NCBI RefSeq assembly: GCF_013114625.1 | Contig: NZ_VTXD01000005.1 | Coordinates: forward strand, 110,081 to 174,080 | Length of the DNA stretch: 64,000 bases | Reading direction: 5' to 3' | Source: Vibrio sp. 99-70-13A1 | Lineage (GTDB): Bacteria > Pseudomonadota > Gammaproteobacteria > Enterobacterales > Vibrionaceae | Shown here: positions 1 to 9,610 of the stretch, in pieces | How positions within the stretch are numbered: the first letter of the stretch is position 1 | How the letters are laid out: every line of letters starts with the position of its first letter | Made by a program: the position numbers and the translations under genes | The notes under the pieces: generated by a model | Told to the model about the DNA's origin: nothing | Databases searched by the model: none | Seen by the model: the letters and a program-made list of their open reading frames with translations, nothing else

Positions 1-445
1 CAGGATAATAACCAGGAACAGGGACTTCTTCCGTCATGCACCCTGTTAGAGATAAATCGAGTACGACATCAAAGCAATCACTATTAATAGCGACTTTTGC
101 TAGGTTGGTCGTCAAACCATTATTTTCAATTAATGCTGTAAAAGTGCCAAGAAAGCCATCCAGCTGAATCGAACTCGTGAAATATAGATTAGGTAGTGAA
201 TCAGAACCATTTGCTGAATCTGCTGATATTCCATCAGTCGATAGCAAAGTAAGAGAATGCATCTCTTTAAGTTGTTCCGCTGCGCTTAGAATTATTGCGG
301 TAGGTCCAATAATTAGCGTATTACCGCCACTTTCGTAACTAACCGTTGGTGGGATAAGGTTTGCAAGCTCTACTGTATTATCAATAGCATAAGCACGAGC
401 CTTGCCATTGGTAGAGTCATATTGTTTTAAGAATTGTTTTAACAT
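1..445 (-). CDS. 4Fe-4S ferredoxin-type protein of the formate dehydrogenase cluster (partial)
   Basis: This reading frame opens at the ATG at 445-443 and runs without a stop off the left edge of the window, giving about 148 residues. The visible part begins MLKQFLKQYDSTNGKARAYA and shows no cysteine cluster yet, so the Fe-S domain would lie beyond the edge. The assignment rests on context: DUF3306, DUF3305 and fdhD follow upstream in the order I associate with the Vibrio formate dehydrogenase cluster, where the next gene is a 4Fe-4S protein with this kind of N-terminal region. The gene reads away from a sigma-54-type promoter at 493-508 and two upstream palindromes. Product naming is moderate confidence; the coding call is strong. 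Confidence 0.72.
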   Translation of the reverse strand, partial: MLKQFLKQYDSTNGKARAYAIDNTVELANLIPPTVSYESGGNTLIIGPTAIILSAAEQLKEMHSLTLLSTDGISADSANGSDSLPNLYFTSSIQLDGFLGTFTALIENNGLTTNLAKVAINSDCFDVVLDLSLTGCMTEEVPVPGYYP

Positions 446-492
446 TGCTCAGTTCCATCGTAGAACGAATTCACATGAATTAAGTTGAACAT

Positions 493-508
493 AGCAATTA
501 GTGTTCCA
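493..508 (-). promoter_or_regulatory. sigma-54 (-24/-12) promoter for the 4Fe-4S gene
   Basis: On the minus strand the sequence is TGGAACACTAATTGCT. Compared with the RpoN consensus TGGCACG-N4-TTGCW it has the invariant GG and GC at the right spacing and two mismatches. Transcription would start near 482, about 37 bases before the ATG at 445. Two palindromes sit 118-197 bases upstream, the usual place for an activator. Confidence 0.72.
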
Positions 509-599
509 ACTTGATTTTGTGCTTTAAAACAATGCTTTATGAAGTTATTCGATATTTTTAAAGTTAGCCAATTCGATTGTATAGACCGGAGGTTACAAG

Positions 600-618
600 G
601 TGAGACTATTTGTCCCAC
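600..618. promoter_or_regulatory. Upstream activating palindrome, copy 1 (fdh)
   Basis: The sequence GTGAGAC-TATTT-GTCCCAC is a 7-5-7 inverted repeat with one mismatch. It lies about 127 bases upstream (centre) of the transcription start predicted from the sigma-54 promoter at 493-508. The same pattern recurs at 661-679, 17090-17108 and 17135-17153. Confidence 0.6.
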
Positions 619-660
619 CCCTTCCATTGACGGTTAAGTCAAAATGTACCTATTTTTTGT

Positions 661-679
661 GTGGTATATTTTGTCCCAC
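661..679. promoter_or_regulatory. Upstream activating palindrome, copy 2 (fdh)
   Basis: The sequence GTGGTAT-ATTTT-GTCCCAC is the second 7-5-7 element, with its right arm identical to that of copy 1. Centre-to-centre distance from copy 1 is 61 bases. Together they look like paired binding sites for a sigma-54 activator. Confidence 0.58.
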
Positions 680-710
680 TATTCTTTCATGTCTCTGAAT
701 CACTTAGTGC

Positions 711-1343
711 TTACTTTTCAGTGAAAGTTTTCTTTTGATTTCTTTGTAGGTTCGTTAGCTCATCACTTTCAGAAGATATGGTTTCTTGAGTATTTTCTTT
801 TTGCTCTTCACCATCAGAATTGTTCACTTCAGAGCTAGAAGCACAGCTTTCATTCGAATCAGCTTCTACTATTTCTTCTTCTGCTTCATCTTCTTCCAGT
901 TTTTCATTCACCCAGTTACGAAGCTTGCTTGCGGCTTCAGTCGATAAGCTTTTTACTGACGAATAATCGTGGTCGTAATCATTCAACCTATCGACTTCAC
1001 TGAATTCGCCACTGAGAAATAATTTACGCATAGCAGCCTTTTTAGCCCCTGCTTCAGCACCGGAAACAAGTAATTGTGCTAGTGACGTTTCTTGTGCCAC
1101 TTCTTCTAAAGGCGCGTCATTCAAGAGTTCCGTTTCTGATAAGCTCTCATCAGACGTTGTCGTTTCTACGCTTTCTATATCTAATTTATCTGTACCAACA
1201 CCATCGGCAGCTAGATTTTCAGACTCAGCATTAACCTTAGAAGATTCACCTTGAAAGTTAGATGTATCTTGGCTTACCGCTGAATCTGGGTTATCACCGT
1301 CTAGCTTACGTTGAGACCAACGCGAAAAGAAATTATTGACCAC
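711..1343 (-). CDS. DUF3306 protein of the formate dehydrogenase cluster
   Basis: This is an acidic, low-complexity protein of about 210 residues. It starts with the family signature NNFFSRWSQRKL and is followed by long Glu/Asp/Ser-rich stretches; no enzyme motif is visible. Two GTG starts are possible. I prefer 1343 because it has GGGGCG five bases upstream and gives the family-like N-terminus, whereas the GTG at 1358 has no spaced ribosome site. It overlaps the 3' end of the DUF3305 gene by about 11 bases, so the two are probably translationally coupled. DUF3305/DUF3306 pairs accompany periplasmic formate dehydrogenases in Vibrio and Shewanella; their role is unknown to me. Confidence 0.82.
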   Translation of the reverse strand: MVNNFFSRWSQRKLDGDNPDSAVSQDTSNFQGESSKVNAESENLAADGVGTDKLDIESVETTTSDESLSETELLNDAPLEEVAQETSLAQLLVSGAEAGAKKAAMRKLFLSGEFSEVDRLNDYDHDYSSVKSLSTEAASKLRNWVNEKLEEDEAEEEIVEADSNESCASSSEVNNSDGEEQKENTQETISSESDELTNLQRNQKKTFTEK

Positions 1344-1806
1344 TTGAACGCCCCGCACCTTTACGCTTCTTACGTCTTACTTCTAACAGTTCACCATGCC
1401 TACCAATATAAGCTTCCATCCACGCTTGAATCGGTAATGGCATTTCGGCAGACAATACTAGGTAGTCTCCATCCATATACTGCCCTGCAACGCTCTGTGA
1501 AGCCGTGATGGTGACTAAGTTAAGGTCAATGTCATCATCCAAGCTATCAATCACTAAAAACAGCTTAGGATTTTGAGAGCTAAGGTTAAATCGATAATCT
1601 GTTCGCTCGTCTCGATGAAGATCTAGAATCATCTGATTTGGAGATTCGGCATTAGGCGTTAAATTGAAACCATCCAACTTCAATTGAGTCGTTGCCCAAA
1701 CACCCGTTTTTACTTCATGCTCTGTTAGTTCACAGGCTAAAGGCCAGCTTGATTCATTCTTTTCTAAATGCTGTTCTGTGATCAATTCTGTTTCCGCACC
1801 ATTCAT
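1333..1806 (-). CDS. DUF3305 protein of the formate dehydrogenase cluster
   Basis: This 157-residue soluble protein carries the DUF3305-like pattern 'SSWPLACELTEHEVKTGVW' near residue 20 and a conserved 'WMEAYIGRHGELLEVRRKKRK' type C-terminus ending in a basic tail. No signal peptide or membrane span is visible. It is the first gene of a two-gene unit with DUF3306, and divergent from fdhD. A sigma-54-type promoter lies at 1938-1953, about 120 bases upstream of the predicted start. The family occurs in formate dehydrogenase accessory clusters; an assembly or maturation role is only inferred from that company. Confidence 0.84.
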   Translation of the reverse strand: MNGAETELITEQHLEKNESSWPLACELTEHEVKTGVWATTQLKLDGFNLTPNAESPNQMILDLHRDERTDYRFNLSSQNPKLFLVIDSLDDDIDLNLVTITASQSVAGQYMDGDYLVLSAEMPLPIQAWMEAYIGRHGELLEVRRKKRKGAGRSSGQ

Positions 1807-2166
1807 CTGCTTTCCTTTCCAGTCCGTAAAGCTAATCTAGTTCATAAAGCTAATGTTCATTCAAACTGAGTTGGTTAAAACAAAGTTGATTTGAGCGATA
1901 TTCATAGAGGCTATAAAATCTATAATTAATGCTATAAAGCAATTTCTGAGCCATTAGTTCTTAAGGCTCAACTTGTAGACCTATTCACATGTTTATCTAT
2001 TAACGCTTATACGTATGAAGGATTCAATCAAGGTGTAAGCACCTCTACCGATATCGCTAGCTAATAAGTGGAATAAGTTTTGCTTTAGTTTGATTCAAAA
2101 TGATGAATACCTTAATGGGAACTGATACTTTCATTCAGTTGGCGTGAAATACAAGGAACACTCGAC
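1807..2166. other. Divergent intergenic region DUF3305/fdhD
   Basis: This 360-base gap holds no credible ORF. It contains the sigma-54-type promoter at 1938-1953 directed to the left. It also has a short perfect inverted repeat, AGGTG-TAAG-CACCT, at 2031-2044. I could not identify a clear promoter for fdhD. Confidence 0.5.
1938..1953 (-). promoter_or_regulatory. sigma-54 (-24/-12) promoter for DUF3305-DUF3306
   Basis: On the minus strand the sequence reads TGGCTCAGAAATTGCT. It matches TGGCACG-N4-TTGCW with two mismatches and correct spacing. The transcription start would be near 1927, leaving a leader of about 120 bases. Unlike the other fdh promoter, I find no convincing 7-5-7 palindrome in the 200 bases upstream. 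Confidence 0.6.
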
Positions 2167-2997
2167 GTGTCAAAACCTAATATAATAAAAACCAGTGAAA
2201 ACCCTTTTCAAACAATCGAAGTGGAAGTGTTTGATGAGTACGGTGAAAGGCTAACAAAACAAATTGCTTGTGAGAGACCCCTCACTGTAATGCTGAACTG
2301 GAAAGAAATTGTGACTTTAATGACATTAGGCTCTCGCCCTGAAGCTCTTGTTCTTGGTTACCTGAAAAATCAAAGCTTCTTATCTGACCCAGAAGCTGTG
2401 GAATCCATCATCATAGATTGGGAAACCAACTCTGCAGCAGTGATAACCAAGGAAGACACAAGCCAATTAGAGAAAGCACTCAAGAAGAAAACCGTTACCT
2501 CTGGTTGTGGGCAAGGCACCATGTATGGCAACGTGATGCAACAATTAGACAATTACCAAGTACCACAATCTCCGATTAAACAATCTGAGATCTATACTGC
2601 CCTTGAAGCTCTCACTCACTACAACGATACCTATAAAAAAGCTGGCGCGGTACATGGCTGTGCAGTGTGTAAAGGTGACCAAGTTCTATCATTTGTGGAA
2701 GATGTAGGCCGCCACAATGCCGTTGATACTTTAGCGGGAGAAATGTGGCTTAATGGAGAAACTGGTGCAGATAAAATATTTTATACAACGGGTCGCTTAA
2801 CCTCTGAGATGGTGATTAAAGTCGCTCAGATGGGGATCCCGGTTTTACTGTCTCGATCAGGTGTAACGCAAATGGGATTAGACTTAGCTCAAAAGTTTGG
2901 TATTACTACGATAGCTCGAGCTAAAGGTCTACGTTTTCAAGTCTTTACCGGTGCTGACAAAATGACATTTGATGTTAAAGGCTCTGAAAATAATTAA
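2167..2997 (+). CDS. fdhD: Formate dehydrogenase sulfurtransferase / accessory protein FdhD
   Basis: FdhD passes sulfur from IscS to the Mo/W-bis-MGD cofactor so that formate dehydrogenase becomes active; it acts in the cytoplasm. The 276-residue product has the family core 'EDVGRHNAVDTLAGEMW' (about 178-194), 'FYTTGRLTSEMVIK' (about 205-218) and 'GIPVLLSRSGVTQMG'. The start is GTG at 2167 with AAGGA nine bases upstream. The loop that normally carries the sulfur-accepting CxxC reads SGCGQG (Cys114), with a single cysteine. A separate CAVC lies at 165-168, where most family members have small residues. It is transcribed away from DUF3305/DUF3306. Confidence 0.93.
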   Translation: MSKPNIIKTSENPFQTIEVEVFDEYGERLTKQIACERPLTVMLNWKEIVTLMTLGSRPEALVLGYLKNQSFLSDPEAVESIIIDWETNSAAVITKEDTSQLEKALKKKTVTSGCGQGTMYGNVMQQLDNYQVPQSPIKQSEIYTALEALTHYNDTYKKAGAVHGCAVCKGDQVLSFVEDVGRHNAVDTLAGEMWLNGETGADKIFYTTGRLTSEMVIKVAQMGIPVLLSRSGVTQMGLDLAQKFGITTIARAKGLRFQVFTGADKMTFDVKGSENN

Positions 2998-3136
2998 TAA
3001 GTTCCTATCAATAGAGAACTCTGACAATCAATAAAACACATAATTATCGAGGTTAAGCATACGCCACGCCTATAGGTTTGACCCAGGTATGACTGTCAGT
3101 TATCACCTCTAAATGCTCTCTACCCTAACTTGAATT

Positions 3137-3169
3137 GCGGATATTAAGTGCTATTAGTTTAATATCCGC
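3137..3169. repeat. Perfect 11-bp inverted repeat between fdhD and the chemoreceptor
   Basis: The arms GCGGATATTAA (3137-3147) and TTAATATCCGC (3159-3169) are exact reverse complements around an 11-base loop. There is no U-tract, so it is not a standard intrinsic terminator. It lies 60-90 bases before the chemoreceptor start and could be an operator or a leader hairpin. Confidence 0.6.
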
Positions 3170-3240
3170 TGTCATAATTCTGAAACAAAAACATAATAAT
3201 TCAGCGGTAAACCAACGTCACGTTTACCATGGAGGTGCCT

Positions 3241-5145
3241 ATGGATAGGTCACCAGGCTTTATTAGTTTCTTACATACTCTTTCTATCCGAATGCAGTTA
3301 ACACTGATTACTGCGTTTCTTCTTTTAGGAATTATTAGCTACGCCACCTTTGAGCACTATAGTTTTTTACAGCTAGACCGCTTACAGCAAGCTGAACATC
3401 AAAACCTAAGCAGTGAAATTGATTTATTGACGTTAAGACGCCATGAGAAAGATTTCCTAGCCCGTAAAGATCTCAAATATGTTCAAAGATTTGATGATAC
3501 ATATTTAAGTTTAAAGCAGCGTATCCACACTCTTGGCACTCTCGTGACAGACGACAGCAACCAGATCAAACCTCAGTTAGATCTGGTGCTTGAAAAATTG
3601 AGCAAGTACCAAGATCAATTTCATGCTCTTTCCCAACATGTCATCCAACTAGGTGATCCTTTAAACCAAGGTATTAAGCAGAAAGTCACCCAAAGGCGTA
3701 CTGCCTTCCAGAATAGAATTGATGAACTTAATAATTTGCCTCTTTCCATTGCATCTTCGCAACTAGCTGACACCGTGTATTCTTTTACTCAAACGCCAAA
3801 TGAGTTAACCAATACTCAATTAATCAGCAAAATATCGGCAATGGATAACCTGACTCGTAATAGCTCTACTCTTCGAAATAATTCAGCCTTTCAAGGAGAG
3901 TTTGAAGCATACAAAAGGTCTCTTAATGATTTAATCCAGTCTTATTCAGTGTATGGCTTTAATCCAGATAAAGGTTTACAGGGTGATCTACGTAATACTG
4001 TGCATAAAATGGAAGATTCAATTCACGACCTTCAGAAATACATTCACAACGTATATATAGAAGCCAGCAACAAAGTGACACTGCAACTTCAACTATTTGG
4101 TTTTGTTATCGCTGCCATCGTTTCAGGGATGTTATTAATCATTGGGAAAAGTATCACGCGTCGTATAAGCCAAATTACGGATTTGATGAAGGATATCTCT
4201 GAAGGTAATGGTGACTTGACCGTTCGAATGAATGCAAAAGGCAGCGATGAACTGGCTCAACTAGCTAACTCTTTCGACTTATTCATTAGTAAGCTTCATC
4301 AAAATATTACTGAAGTCGCAGAGGTAATGACAACACTTTCCACTTGTGCAAATACCGCTGAGCAAGCCGTTAATAAAAGTATAAAGAACTCAGAACAACA
4401 AAAAATAGAGTCCGAGTCTGTAGCAACCGCAGTAAATGAACTGGTCATGACCAGTAATGAAATCACCGCTAATATTGAAAGTGCAGCGGACACTGCATTA
4501 CGCGTTAAACAAGAAGCCGAAAAAAGTATGCTCATCACCAATGAAGCCAGTACTAGCATTCACTCCTTAACCGACAATATTTCCGAATCACGACACTTGG
4601 TTAATGAGCTTGCAACGCATAGCCAAGAGATTCGCACAGTGATGTCGACCATTACCGGTATTGCAGAGCAAACTAACCTACTCGCCTTAAACGCAGCCAT
4701 TGAAGCTGCAAGAGCAGGAGAAAACGGTCGCGGGTTTGCAGTGGTGGCAGATGAAGTAAGACAGCTATCGCAAAAAACCAATCAATCCACCCATCAAATC
4801 GAAGACACAATTAATGGGCTTGCTAACGGTGTAGAAAAAACCGTAATAACAATGCAGAACAGCTTGGATCAAGTGAATACGACAAATCAGAAAACGGAAC
4901 TGGCGGTTCATTCCATTCAACAAATTGTCGACCAAATTTCTGAAGTGTTCGATATGAATGCACAAATTGCGACGGCATCAGAAGAGCAATCCATGGTGTC
5001 TGCAGATATTGACCGTAATATCACCCAAATAGCTGATTTAGCCGGTAACACCGCAGATACTGTTCAACTAGCTGGGAATAGTAGCCGTGAAATACTGAAT
5101 GTGAGCAGCAAACTAGAAAAAGTCGTCGCCCAGTTCAAGTACTGA
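3241..5145 (+). CDS. Methyl-accepting chemotaxis protein with HBM-type sensor domain
   Basis: This membrane chemoreceptor is 634 residues from the ATG at 3241, chosen over the in-frame ATG at 3229 because GGAGG at 3231-3235 sits five bases before it. A first membrane span near residues 18-35 is followed by an all-helical periplasmic domain of about 240 residues. That domain contains '[16 protein letters not shown]', the hallmark of helical bimodular (HBM) sensors. Next come a second span, a HAMP domain ('[21 protein letters not shown]') and a signalling hairpin whose tip includes '[19 protein letters not shown]'. HBM receptors can bind organic acids; the ligand here is not known. It is followed by a bidirectional terminator shared with ybiT. 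Confidence 0.93.
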   Translation: MDRSPGFISFLHTLSIRMQLTLITAFLLLGIISYATFEHYSFLQLDRLQQAEHQNLSSEIDLLTLRRHEKDFLARKDLKYVQRFDDTYLSLKQRIHTLGTLVTDDSNQIKPQLDLVLEKLSKYQDQFHALSQHVIQLGDPLNQGIKQKVTQRRTAFQNRIDELNNLPLSIASSQLADTVYSFTQTPNELTNTQLISKISAMDNLTRNSSTLRNNSAFQGEFEAYKRSLNDLIQSYSVYGFNPDKGLQGDLRNTVHKMEDSIHDLQKYIHNVYIEASNKVTLQLQLFGFVIAAIVSGMLLIIGKSITRRISQITDLMKDISEGNGDLTVRMNAKGSDELAQLANSFDLFISKLHQNITEVAEVMTTLSTCANTAEQAVNKSIKNSEQQKIESESVATAVNELVMTSNEITANIESAADTALRVKQEAEKSMLITNEASTSIHSLTDNISESRHLVNELATHSQEIRTVMSTITGIAEQTNLLALNAAIEAARAGENGRGFAVVADEVRQLSQKTNQSTHQIEDTINGLANGVEKTVITMQNSLDQVNTTNQKTELAVHSIQQIVDQISEVFDMNAQIATASEEQSMVSADIDRNITQIADLAGNTADTVQLAGNSSREILNVSSKLEKVVAQFKY

Positions 5146-5253
5146 TTCAGAGCAAATCACTTTCGAGTAAGTACTAGTTCAGTTCAAGTACAGCTTCTGT
5201 TCATTCCTGGTATCTAGAAATAAGAGATAAGAAAATACAGGACAAAAAACAAA

Positions 5254-5275
5254 AAAGGCTCCATTAGGAGCCTTT
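5254..5275. terminator. Bidirectional terminator between the MCP and ybiT
   Basis: The hairpin AAAGGCTCC-ATTA-GGAGCCTTT is flanked by an A-run on the left and T-rich sequence on the right. It can end transcription of both convergent genes. Confidence 0.85.
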
Positions 5276-5330
5276 CATTTATTCGTAACTTACATTCATG
5301 CCGAAAGTAAAAGACTACGACTAACTACAG

Positions 5331-6914
5331 TTAAGCGCGAGTTTTAAGAAGCTCTGCGTATGTACCACGGAAATCGTTGATCTTGCCATCTTTGATTTCA
5401 AGAATACGAGTTGCTAGTGAGTCTACGAATACACGGTCGTGAGATACAAAGAACAATGTGCCTTTGTAGTTCTCAAGAGCCAAGTTAAGCGCTTCGATAG
5501 ATTCCATATCCATGTGGTTTGTTGGCTCATCCATAAGAAGGATGTTTGGTTTATGCATCATGATCTTACCAAGAAGCATACGACCTTGCTCACCACCAGA
5601 AATAACCTTTACAGATTTCTTAATGTCATCTTGACCAAACAGCATACGACCTAGGAAGCCACGAACCACTTGCTCGTCTTCGCCTTCCTGACGCCATTGG
5701 CTCATCCAATCAAACAGGTTTAGATCTTCTTCAAAATCATGCGCGTGATCTTGAGCGTAGTAACCGATGTTTGAGTTTTCAGACCACTTGAACTCACCTT
5801 CGCGAGCTTCTAGAGCGCCTGCAAGAGTGTTCAGTAGCGTTGTTTTACCTACGCCGTTTTCGCCGATAATAGCAACACGCTCACCGACTTCGAAAATCGC
5901 ATCGAACTTGTTGTATAGGTCTTCTTCAAAACCTTGAGCTAGGTTTTCAACCACAAGCGCGTTACGGAATAGTTCTTTAGACTGTTCAAAACGGATGAAT
6001 GGGTTTTGACGGCTAGACGCTTTAACTTCATCTAGTTGAATCTTGTCGATTTGTTTAGCACGAGACGTCGCTTGTTTCGCTTTAGATGCGTTAGCAGAGA
6101 AACGAGACACGAACGTTTGAAGTTCAGCAATTTGTGCTTTCTTCTTAGCGTTATCAGACAGTAGACGTTCACGAGCTTGAGTCGCAGCAGTCATGTACTC
6201 ATCGTAGTTACCAGGGAATAGACGAAGTTCGCCGTAATCAAGGTCAGCCATGTGTGTACAAACAGAGTTTAGGAAGTGACGGTCATGCGAAATGATGATC
6301 ATTGTGCAGTTACGTTGGTTTAACGTATCTTCCAACCACTTGATAGTGTCCATGTCCAGGTTGTTCGTTGGTTCGTCAAGAAGCATGATATGCGGGTCTG
6401 CAAACAGTACTTGAGACAATAGAACACGAAGTTTCCAACCAGGTGCAACTTCGCTCATCAGACCGAAATGCTGCTCTTCAGGAATACCAACAGCAAGAAG
6501 CAGTTCGCCGGCTTTAGCTTCAGCCATGTAACCGTCCATTTCAGCAAACTGAACTTCAAGGTCAGCGACTTTCATGCCATCTTCTTCACTCATTTCAGCT
6601 AATGAGTAAATGCGGTCACGCTCTACTTTGATTTCCCAAAGCTCTTTGTGCCCCATGATAACAGTATCAATTACTGTGAATTCTTCATAAGCAAACTGAT
6701 CTTGGTTTAGTTTTGCTACTCGTTCGTTAGGATCGTAACTTACGTTACCGCCTGTAGGCTCTAACTCACCAGATAGAATTTTCATGAACGTCGATTTACC
6801 ACAGCCATTCGCGCCGATTAAACCGTAGCGGTTACCTTCACCGAACTTAACTGAAATATTTTCGAAAAGTGGCTTAGCGCCGAATTGTTGAGTGATGTTT
6901 GCTGTGGAGATCAA
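5331..6914 (-). CDS. ybiT: ABC-F family ATPase YbiT
   Basis: This soluble tandem ATPase of the ABC-F family acts on ribosomes, not in transport. The two nucleotide-binding domains have Walker A motifs GANGCGKST and GENGVGKTT, and the interdomain linker '[21 protein letters not shown]' is nearly identical to E. coli YbiT as I recall it. The Walker B motifs are [10 protein letters not shown] and [10 protein letters not shown]. The start is probably TTG at 6914-6912, preceded by AAGGTAAAGG, giving 527 residues beginning [13 protein letters not shown]. coli YbiT has 530. The frame stays open further upstream, but those 22 residues lack homology and a ribosome site. Confidence 0.93.
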   Translation of the reverse strand: MISTANITQQFGAKPLFENISVKFGEGNRYGLIGANGCGKSTFMKILSGELEPTGGNVSYDPNERVAKLNQDQFAYEEFTVIDTVIMGHKELWEIKVERDRIYSLAEMSEEDGMKVADLEVQFAEMDGYMAEAKAGELLLAVGIPEEQHFGLMSEVAPGWKLRVLLSQVLFADPHIMLLDEPTNNLDMDTIKWLEDTLNQRNCTMIIISHDRHFLNSVCTHMADLDYGELRLFPGNYDEYMTAATQARERLLSDNAKKKAQIAELQTFVSRFSANASKAKQATSRAKQIDKIQLDEVKASSRQNPFIRFEQSKELFRNALVVENLAQGFEEDLYNKFDAIFEVGERVAIIGENGVGKTTLLNTLAGALEAREGEFKWSENSNIGYYAQDHAHDFEEDLNLFDWMSQWRQEGEDEQVVRGFLGRMLFGQDDIKKSVKVISGGEQGRMLLGKIMMHKPNILLMDEPTNHMDMESIEALNLALENYKGTLFFVSHDRVFVDSLATRILEIKDGKINDFRGTYAELLKTRA

Positions 6915-7206
6915 TGCCTTTACCTTAATTATGTCAAAAACGTCGCAACGGTACTTGTTCAGAGCCTTAACTTCAAGCATTGATTGCGATAAAAAGCCGA
7001 TTAGTTTTCAAGATATTCACGCGAGTAACTAACCTACATTAGTTTGAAGCTTGTCACAGTTAACTTTAGATTACATTTATAGAAACACCACTCATATTGA
7101 TGCATAAAACATCACTTAAACCTGCCTTGTTAATACAATGTACGATTTGTAAGGATTAATGCCAATAAACAAACTACACTAAGTCAATCTAATCAGGATG
7201 TTATAA

Positions 7207-9609
7207 GTGGTGTGTATGTCTTCAATTCTACAATTATGGCTTAGGAAAATGGTATTTCTTGGAGTCATTATTGCTTCATTCAATAGCCACGCCGTAGGTT
7301 GGCAATATGAACAAGAAATATCGCCAAACATTAATGAATCTGCCATTAAGATACATAGTGAAGTAAGCACCATTCCTGACCCATTATTCATGTCCCTTAG
7401 TGACCAAAGAAAAGTCTCTCAACTTCTTATTGCGGTAGAAAACGAACAGCGTAATCAAATCAATATTTTTGCCGACCACTTATCCACTTTTGTCACCAGT
7501 AATACAGAAGATAAGCTACTAAAAGCAGAGCAACGTGAGAAAGCTTGGTTTGATGTGGAATCCAGTTACTTAACACTGAATAGTATTAACAAGAGTAAAC
7601 AGCGACTTTTAGAGTTAGCTGATAATGCCACCCGAGATAAAACGACAGGGTTTGGTCCATACGGGGTAACGCAATTTAAACAAGAATGGGCATTAACCCA
7701 ATTAAACACAGAGTACTGGTTATATTTTCAGTTACGCAGTTTTAAGTCTCTCGTCGATGACCTTTTCATATCTCCAATTCCTGTTATTTGGACAGGTACC
7801 AAAGTCTTCTTCATTTATCTCGCACTAATGTGGTGGCTCACCAACAGCCAGAAAATTATACAACTCTTCAAAGAAACGGTGTTAGACCCAAACCCGAAAC
7901 CTTCAATATTCATTAGAGCCATTTGGTATTTAAGCCGTGCCCATAAAGCGCTTGCTTGGTTAATTGCGATCACTTTATCTTTACGGGTCTTATCTGGAAT
8001 ACCAAGTTTACAACACCTTATATTCCTAGAAATATTCACATGGTGGGTGCTAGGTGGTTCCATCGCTATTTCCTTCATCCTTGAATTTGCTTTTCGTAAT
8101 AGCCGCTCATCAAGTAAAGAGACCATCGCATTACGTCTATCTACTATCAGACGTTACGTTTGGAGCGCTATTATCGCGGGTGTGATTGTACAAATCTCGA
8201 TACGTACTCTAGGGAAAGGGACGATTTACTATTGGATCTATAGCGCCTTATTCTTTTGGTTTGTACTTGTCACTATTTCAGCCCTTAGGATCTGGCGAAA
8301 GAAAGTATTCGAATCCATCATGAATATCCCTGAACGACCTTGGTGGGTTCAGTGGACTATCAGTAAGAAAGATGTGTTTATCCTGAATATCCTTGCAACC
8401 GCAATTGGTGCTTGTTGGGTCGTTACTCATATCCTAAAACATCGTATCATTTCTAATCTATCTAACTTCACTTTCTTCAGCCAAGCACTCGCGTACTTAT
8501 TCAAAATTGAGGTTGCAAAGCAAAAAAGCAATTCTTCTGACAATCATCAATTAGCTCGCGTTAAAGGAGATGCCGCCTTTGATTACGTTCTACCTGGGAC
8601 TCACGATAGTGAATTGATTAACTATGCCGAAGCGGAACTCAAACAGCTTTCCAAATATCTGTTAACAGACTCACCCGCGCTGTGCGTTTTATCCGGAGAA
8701 CGAGGCGTTGGAACAACGACATTCTTAAAGCAAATGCTGTTTAAAGTGAAAAATGCAGAGCCTGTTTATTTGAATTGCCCTCACTCTGGTTACAACGAAT
8801 TACTGGCTCATTTCGCAGTGAGTATTGGACTAGAAGAAGACGCCACTGAGATACAAGTGCTAGCACATTTGAGAAGCAGTCAAACCACCTACCTTATTGC
8901 CGTTGATAATGGTCAAAGGCTTGTAAAACCAATGGTTGGAGGATTAGCCGCACTTATTCGTTTAACCAACCTAATCCGACGTTCAAGAAAAAACCACCGT
9001 GCTGTGATAGCCATTGAAAAATCCAGTTGGCGATTTGTCGATCGGGCAAGAGGCGAAAGACTGCTGTTTGACTGGGTATCATTTCTTCCTAAATGGAGTG
9101 AAGCCCAAGTACAAGACCTGCTGAATAGCCGAATCAACCAAAATGAAGCGCACACGATCAGCTTTGATGGTTTAGTCGTCCCGAAACAATGGGACCAAGA
9201 AGACATAACAGAAGAAGAGAGAGCCAAACAAGGCTTTTATCGTATTCTTTGGCACTACTCGGATGGAAATCCAACCGTTGCCCTTAGGTTTTTTCGCTTT
9301 TCCCTAAATCGAAATAAAGAAACTAACCAAGTGCTCGTTCGTTTATTCCACGCTCCTGAATCAGAGGAGCTTGAAAAAATGCCAAAGCCTATGTTGGCTG
9401 TTTTACGTTCCATCGTTCAATTAGAAATTGCTTCCCCTGATGAGCTATCAGAATGCACCCAGTTAACCATTTCTGAAGTGACGGGGACTTTGCGTTATTT
9501 CCAAAGCCGCGGGTACATTGAATGGACAGAAGACAGAGCAAAAGTATCCGACCATTGGTTCCGACACATCACGAATGTGTTAGATCGCCAGCATTTATTG
9601 GTGAAGTAA
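7207..9609 (+). CDS. Multi-span membrane protein with C-terminal STAND/AAA-like ATPase domain
   Basis: This 800-residue protein has a signal-peptide-like N-terminus (to about residue 29) and a helical, probably periplasmic region to about 185. Roughly six membrane spans lie between 190 and 410, and a cytoplasmic P-loop region begins near 455. The P-loop reads GERGVGTTT (about 497-505), so threonine replaces the usual lysine; a Walker-B-like strand 'TYLIAVDNGQ' follows near 561-570. The C-terminus looks like a winged helix ('LTISEVTGTLRYFQSRGYIEW'), as in STAND ATPases. The start is GTG at 7207 with AGGA eight bases before; ATG at 7216 is an alternative. It lies one base upstream of an MscS-type channel gene, so the two are surely co-expressed. 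I do not know its function. Confidence 0.85.
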   Translation: MVCMSSILQLWLRKMVFLGVIIASFNSHAVGWQYEQEISPNINESAIKIHSEVSTIPDPLFMSLSDQRKVSQLLIAVENEQRNQINIFADHLSTFVTSNTEDKLLKAEQREKAWFDVESSYLTLNSINKSKQRLLELADNATRDKTTGFGPYGVTQFKQEWALTQLNTEYWLYFQLRSFKSLVDDLFISPIPVIWTGTKVFFIYLALMWWLTNSQKIIQLFKETVLDPNPKPSIFIRAIWYLSRAHKALAWLIAITLSLRVLSGIPSLQHLIFLEIFTWWVLGGSIAISFILEFAFRNSRSSSKETIALRLSTIRRYVWSAIIAGVIVQISIRTLGKGTIYYWIYSALFFWFVLVTISALRIWRKKVFESIMNIPERPWWVQWTISKKDVFILNILATAIGACWVVTHILKHRIISNLSNFTFFSQALAYLFKIEVAKQKSNSSDNHQLARVKGDAAFDYVLPGTHDSELINYAEAELKQLSKYLLTDSPALCVLSGERGVGTTTFLKQMLFKVKNAEPVYLNCPHSGYNELLAHFAVSIGLEEDATEIQVLAHLRSSQTTYLIAVDNGQRLVKPMVGGLAALIRLTNLIRRSRKNHRAVIAIEKSSWRFVDRARGERLLFDWVSFLPKWSEAQVQDLLNSRINQNEAHTISFDGLVVPKQWDQEDITEEERAKQGFYRILWHYSDGNPTVALRFFRFSLNRNKETNQVLVRLFHAPESEELEKMPKPMLAVLRSIVQLEIASPDELSECTQLTISEVTGTLRYFQSRGYIEWTEDRAKVSDHWFRHITNVLDRQHLLVK

Positions 9610-9610
9610 A

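Noticed and set aside
2115..2135. ATGGGAA half-site upstream of fdhD as a third UAS region
   Set aside because: Only one arm resembles the palindrome; no symmetric partner.
2270..2285. GTGAG/CTCAC inverted repeat inside fdhD as an enhancer for the DUF3305 promoter
   Set aside because: Spacing is 6 rather than 5 and the arms do not match the GTCCCAC element; it lies within coding sequence.
4299..4965. Antisense reading frames inside the chemoreceptor gene
   Set aside because: Shadows of a strongly supported coding frame with no start signals or homology.
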